From assembly GCA_030151745.1 (NCBI GenBank), contig JASLDA010000244.1, positions 1 through 7,474 of the forward strand: DNA of 7,474 bases, given 5' to 3'. This DNA is from Chitinophagaceae bacterium. Its GTDB lineage: Bacteria; Bacteroidota; Bacteroidia; Chitinophagales; Chitinophagaceae. Below, one piece after another: positions 4,247-7,474 of this stretch (position 1 is the first letter of the stretch; every line of letters begins with the position of its first letter). The notes beneath the pieces are model-generated. The model was not told the origin of the DNA and searched no databases. It saw only the letters and a list, made by a program, of their open reading frames with translations. The translations under genes were made by a program, and so were the position numbers.

Positions 4247-6562
4247 TCACAGGAACTTCACCTGCACTTCCAGGTCGCTGTTCCTTCCCTTGTCGTCCGT
4301 GCAGGAAACTTTCAGCCGGGGGCCTTCCGGCAGGAACAGCAGCTTTTCCCCCGCTGCCGCCGCTTTGTAGAACCGGTCGTTCACGTACCAGTACACGGTA
4401 CGCACATCGCTGGCGGCCTGGCAGCCCAGCTGCAGGCCTTGCCTGCCCCGGTCGGTAATGAGGTAGGTAAGGCCGCCCTGCAGGGTCGTTATCCGCGGCG
4501 GCTGCCCGTCGAACACTCTGCCGCAGGCGGGATTATGCGAAGGGATGCGCTCGTACGGGATATGCCTCGACTCATACCAGGCCGCGAGCTCCGGCGCGAT
4601 ATCCCGCATCATCTTCGTGGCGTACCCGCTTGCGGGCAGGCAGCTCGTGCAATAGCTGAATGTTCCGTCCGGGCTCAGCCAGACTTCCCGCTGGTGATTG
4701 CAGCGCTTCGCGCCGGAGACACCCGGGATATAGTAGTCCATCACCTGCTCCCCGCAGGAATCGGCCGGCAGCAGCCCGGTATAGCGGCAGACGAAACGCG
4801 TCTGCAGCTCCCCGGGCGCCTGCAGCCATTCCGCGGCGGCATCGCGGTCCACGGCATTGAACAGGCGGAACAGCAGGGGTGTCGCGGTGGCGGCCCCGCT
4901 CAGGCTGGCCACACCGCGGCCGTTGAAGTTGCCCAGCCATACGCCGATCGTATAGCGGCCGTTATAGCCTACGCTCCAGGCGTCCTTCCGGCCATAGCTG
5001 GTCCCTGTTTTCCAGGCGATCCTCGGCACATTGCGGGCTGCATCGGCGAGCTGCGGCATATCCGGGCGGGCCAGCTCGCAGAGCGTATGGCTCACCATCC
5101 AGGCCGCTGCGGGGCTCAGTACCCGCACCGTATTGGTATCGGGCTTCCCGGGGGTCCAGCGCAAGCTCTGTGCCCTTCCGCCGTTCGCCAGGGCGGCATA
5201 CAGCACGCAAAGCTCTTCCAGCCGGACGGTGCAGCCACCCAGGATCATGGAAAGCCCCAGCCGGCGCCGCTGCTCCCGGACGGAACGGAACCCGGCGTTG
5301 CCCAGCTCCTGCGCGAACCGCTGCACGCTCAATTGCTGCAGCACCTTCACCGCCGGGATATTGAGCGATTGGCGCAGGGCCTCGTCCACGCTCACCGGCC
5401 CGTGAAACTGCAGGTCGTAATTCTCGGGGCAATAGCCGGCGAGATTGATCGGCACGTCGTTGATGACCGTCTGCGGCGTTGCATAGCCTGCATCGTAGGC
5501 GAGCCCGTAGAGAAAGGGCTTCAGCGTGGAGCCGGGGCTGCGCAGAGCCTTCACGCCGTCCACCTGCCCGTTGTGAGCGCGATCTGCAAATTCCGGGGAA
5601 CCGATATAAGTCAGCACTTCGCCGCTGCGGTTGTCCAGGATCAGCACGGCTGCATTATGCACCTGCTGCAGCCGGAGCCCCTGGACATAGCTGCTCACGA
5701 TATCGCCGGCCATCAGCTGCATCCGCGCGTCGACGCTGCTGCGGATATCGAGCTGTCCCGGGAATGCGAAACGGAGCCTCCACGCAAACTGGGGCGCGGC
5801 ATCGGGGGCCTGCAGCCGCCGCGCCTCAAGAGGCTCCCGCAGCGCGTCATCGATCAGGCTCGAATCGAACAGGCCCGCGGCCCGGAAGCGCTGCAGCCAT
5901 TTGTTGCGCTCCCGGACGATCCGCGCATTGTCCCGGCCCATGACGAGGCTGTTCGGCCGGTTGGGAATAATGCTCAGGGCCGTCAGCTCGGCCAGGGAGA
6001 GCTGGTCGGGGCTTTTATCGAAATACAGCAAAGAAGCAGCCTTCACCCCCTGGATATTCGAGCCGTAGGGCACCAGGTTCAGGTATAGCTGCAGGATCTC
6101 CGCTTTGGAACAGTGCAGCTCGAGCTGTACCGCACGGAACATCTCCACCAGCTTGTTTACATAGCTGCGGCGCTTCGGCCGAAGCAGCCGCGCCACTTGC
6201 ATCGTGATCGTCGAAGCACCGGAAGTGCGCTTCATCCGGAACAGGTTATTGCCCAGGGCGCGCAGCACGGCAAGCCCGTTTACACCGGGATGTCGGTAGA
6301 AATACCGGTCTTCCTTGAAAAGAAGGGCCTTGCTGAGCTCCGGCGTGATCTCGCCCGGCTCGGTGCGAAACCTCCATTGCTGGTCCGAAGCCAGGAAAGC
6401 GTGCATCACATGCCCGTTGCGGTCGCGGATCAGCGGCGCATAAGGGATCTCCGTTTTCAGCGGGAAGCAGAGATCGAGAACGATGAAAATTCCGGCGAGC
6501 GCCAGCAGGAAGCGCAGGATCTTCCAGCTGCGTCGCCTCCAGGATTTTCGCCCCACGTCCAT
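4247..6562 (-). CDS. pbpC: Penicillin-binding protein 1C (bifunctional class A PBP)
   Basis: This 771-residue inner-membrane protein carries a glycan polymerase and a transpeptidase-type domain. A basic N-terminus precedes one membrane anchor (about 16-32). The GT51 transglycosylase (about 60-240) has motif 1 KEDRYFYRHPG (83-93) with catalytic-type E84, GASTITMQVARLL (115-127), and ILQLYLNLVPYGSNIQG (156-172). The transpeptidase domain has the active-site tetrad STLK (345-348), SLN (399-401) and KTGT (518-521), so all three penicillin-binding motifs are intact. The C-terminus (about 683-771) matches the BiPBP_C domain characteristic of PBP1C. A Cys-rich linker (C592, C603, C621, C638, C641) precedes it. 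E. coli PbpC is reported to polymerise glycan with little transpeptidation; the role here is inferred. It starts 35 nt after the lipoprotein gene and is probably co-transcribed with it. An alpha-2-macroglobulin gene, the usual partner, is not adjacent. Length and domain order are normal. Confidence 0.96.
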   Translation of the reverse strand: MDVGRKSWRRRSWKILRFLLALAGIFIVLDLCFPLKTEIPYAPLIRDRNGHVMHAFLASDQQWRFRTEPGEITPELSKALLFKEDRYFYRHPGVNGLAVLRALGNNLFRMKRTSGASTITMQVARLLRPKRRSYVNKLVEMFRAVQLELHCSKAEILQLYLNLVPYGSNIQGVKAASLLYFDKSPDQLSLAELTALSIIPNRPNSLVMGRDNARIVRERNKWLQRFRAAGLFDSSLIDDALREPLEARRLQAPDAAPQFAWRLRFAFPGQLDIRSSVDARMQLMAGDIVSSYVQGLRLQQVHNAAVLILDNRSGEVLTYIGSPEFADRAHNGQVDGVKALRSPGSTLKPFLYGLAYDAGYATPQTVINDVPINLAGYCPENYDLQFHGPVSVDEALRQSLNIPAVKVLQQLSVQRFAQELGNAGFRSVREQRRRLGLSMILGGCTVRLEELCVLYAALANGGRAQSLRWTPGKPDTNTVRVLSPAAAWMVSHTLCELARPDMPQLADAARNVPRIAWKTGTSYGRKDAWSVGYNGRYTIGVWLGNFNGRGVASLSGAATATPLLFRLFNAVDRDAAAEWLQAPGELQTRFVCRYTGLLPADSCGEQVMDYYIPGVSGAKRCNHQREVWLSPDGTFSYCTSCLPASGYATKMMRDIAPELAAWYESRHIPYERIPSHNPACGRVFDGQPPRITTLQGGLTYLITDRGRQGLQLGCQAASDVRTVYWYVNDRFYKAAAAGEKLLFLPEGPRLKVSCTDDKGRNSDLEVQVKFL

Positions 6563-6597
6563 TTGGAACTAATGCATTCTGAGATGCGGCCAGGAGA

Positions 6598-7080
6598 TCA
6601 GCGCTTCACCAGCCGGTAATAGGTCCGCCCGAAGTTCGACTCCTGGTCGGCCTTCACCCCGTTATACGTCATATAATCGATCGTCTGCCGGATGCAGTCC
6701 CCGCTTTGGTCTATGCGATAGTGCCAGTCGACCGTATCCTCGTCGCCGGAAGGGAAGCGGAAATAGATCCGGTAACATTCGGCATTTCCGGTGCCGTATT
6801 CCGGGTTCTGCAGGTTGCCGAAGCCCAGGATGGTAGCGGAATCGGCGGAGCCGGTTATCAGGTATGACTTGTAATCGGTCACCAGCGGCACCGTCCGGCA
6901 GGGCTGATCGACCGTCACGCCGGCCCGGCCGCCCTGCAGCAGGTCCACCCCCGCATTGTCGACCAGCCGGAAGGCGATCCCCTGGGCGGCGGGCACCGTG
7001 ATGCAGGTGTCCGGGGCATTCTTGTTACAGCTTGCGAACAGGACGCTTATCACGGCCAGGGAACATAGGAAGCGGGACAT
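6598..7080 (-). CDS. Small lipoprotein of unknown function
   Basis: I do not recognise the family of this 160-residue protein. The first 18 residues form a lipoprotein signal: a short basic start (Arg3), a hydrophobic stretch (about 4-16) and a lipobox-like LFASC with C18 as the lipidated residue. Asn at +2 suggests it is not retained in the inner membrane by an E. coli-type Asp rule, although sorting rules differ in Bacteroidota. The mature part has no membrane segment and four further Cys, which could form two disulfides in the periplasm. It looks like a compact mostly-beta domain (alternating patterns such as CYRIYFRF and RTYYRLVKR), which is inference only. It is the first gene of the likely operon with pbpC (35-nt gap), so a role near peptidoglycan or the outer membrane is plausible but unproven. 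ATG 7080 is chosen because it gives a proper signal peptide. Confidence 0.85.
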   Translation of the reverse strand: MSRFLCSLAVISVLFASCNKNAPDTCITVPAAQGIAFRLVDNAGVDLLQGGRAGVTVDQPCRTVPLVTDYKSYLITGSADSATILGFGNLQNPEYGTGNAECYRIYFRFPSGDEDTVDWHYRIDQSGDCIRQTIDYMTYNGVKADQESNFGRTYYRLVKR

Positions 7081-7324
7081 ATTACTGATTTAAGATCGAA
7101 GATCGGAGTTTTAAGACTGGCGAGGCGTTAAGGGACAGACAGGCAGATATAACGTTGTAATCCAGCTCGCAAGTATGAAGGCATGTATACGAAACTACGT
7201 CAAACGCTGCCTTGCGGCGCCGGACGCGGCCTTCGTTGATGTTAAATCAAAGCTTATACCGGCAGGAAGACGCCGGCGGGACGCGAAATCCCGGGAGCTG
7301 CGTCTCCATCCATTACGTATGATT

Positions 7325-7332
7325 TACCTTCG
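7325..7332 (+). promoter_or_regulatory. Probable -7 promoter box for purL
   Basis: TACCTTCG differs from the Bacteroidota consensus TAnnTTTG at one base and ends four nt before the ATG at 7337, implying a leaderless or nearly leaderless transcript. No convincing -33 TTTG is present. The rest of the divergent gap (7081-7318) shows no gene. It holds a tandem 7-mer AAGATCG twice (7092-7105) and a small inverted repeat CCGGC/GCCGG (7259-7276). Minus-strand TAGTTTCG (7197-7190) is a weak candidate box for the lipoprotein operon. Confidence 0.45.
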
Positions 7333-7336
7333 CGCC

Positions 7337-7474
7337 ATGTCCGCTACATCCGCAGCACCGCAAACCGCTACTCTGGAGCAGGCCCTTAAGCTGGGGCTCC
7401 GCGAGGAAGAATTCGAACAGATCAAATCCATTCTCGGCCGTACGCCCAATTTCAACGAGGTAGCCATGTACTCG
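7337..7474 (+). CDS. purL: Phosphoribosylformylglycinamidine synthase PurL, N-terminal fragment
   Basis: The first 46 codons are present; the gene runs off the right edge. PurL catalyses the ATP- and glutamine-dependent conversion of FGAR to FGAM in de novo purine synthesis. The visible part matches the start of the small-type (about 740-residue) PurL, which works with separate PurS and PurQ: an Ala/Thr-rich lead, then ALKLGLREEEFEQI (16-29) and ILGRTPNFNEVAMYS (32-46), which in this family leads directly into the VMWSEHCSYK block. A second in-frame ATG at 7319 would add six residues, but it overlaps the probable promoter box at 7325-7332, so 7337 is preferred. The gene is divergent from the lipoprotein-pbpC pair. 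Identification rests on a short segment, but the motif is distinctive. Confidence 0.87.
   Translation, partial: MSATSAAPQTATLEQALKLGLREEEFEQIKSILGRTPNFNEVAMYS

Noticed and set aside
4211..6088. A 625-codon open frame on the plus strand opposite pbpC
   Set aside because: It is fully antisense to an intact, motif-complete PBP1C gene. Its product has low-complexity Pro/Ala/Gln/His/Arg-rich composition without recognisable domains, as expected from codon bias in a GC-rich gene.
7259..7276. CCGGC/GCCGG inverted repeat upstream of purL as a riboswitch or terminator
   Set aside because: Arms are only 5 bp in GC-rich DNA and it lies upstream of the probable purL transcription start; no purine riboswitch core could be recognised.
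7319..7336. PurL starting at ATG 7319
   Set aside because: The upstream ATG overlaps the probable promoter box 7325-7332; the added residues are not typical of PurL.

Overview
The window looks like a chromosomal segment of a fairly GC-rich member of the Bacteroidota, most likely Chitinophagaceae or a close relative (inference). The support is a Gram-negative lipid A gene (lpxB), a ClpX and a PBP1C of Bacteroidota character, a secreted Asn/Thr/Ser-rich beta-helix-type protein, and boxes matching the Bacteroidota -7 promoter consensus TAnnTTTG just upstream of clpX (exact match) and purL (one mismatch).

Layout. Five genes lie on the minus strand. Reading leftward from the right: a small lipoprotein gene (7080-6598), pbpC (6562-4247), clpX (4082-2823), lpxB (2516-1404) and the 5' part of a secreted beta-helix-like protein gene (1088 to the left edge, where it runs out of the window). 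At the right edge the first 46 codons of purL start divergently on the plus strand (7337 onward). The lipoprotein and pbpC genes are 35 nt apart and probably form an operon. clpX has its own promoter box and a downstream intrinsic terminator, so it is probably a separate unit. lpxB follows after the terminator.

Functions. pbpC and lpxB both serve the envelope (peptidoglycan and lipid A), and the lipoprotein and beta-helix protein are exported. clpX (proteolysis) and purL (purine synthesis) are housekeeping genes. The usual partners of several genes are not adjacent here: clpP/tig for clpX, surE for lpxB, and an alpha-2-macroglobulin gene for pbpC.

The most unusual signal is non-coding. Both intergenic regions flanking clpX are filled with short arrays of exact 8-bp period, each unit being AATT plus four variable bases of the form N-G-Y-G or N-G-Y-C. 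There are six arrays in three pairs. The three N-G-Y-G arrays all begin with AATTTGTG and end with AATGC, at different lengths and in both orientations. Members of a pair can fold on each other. I know no named family for this element.
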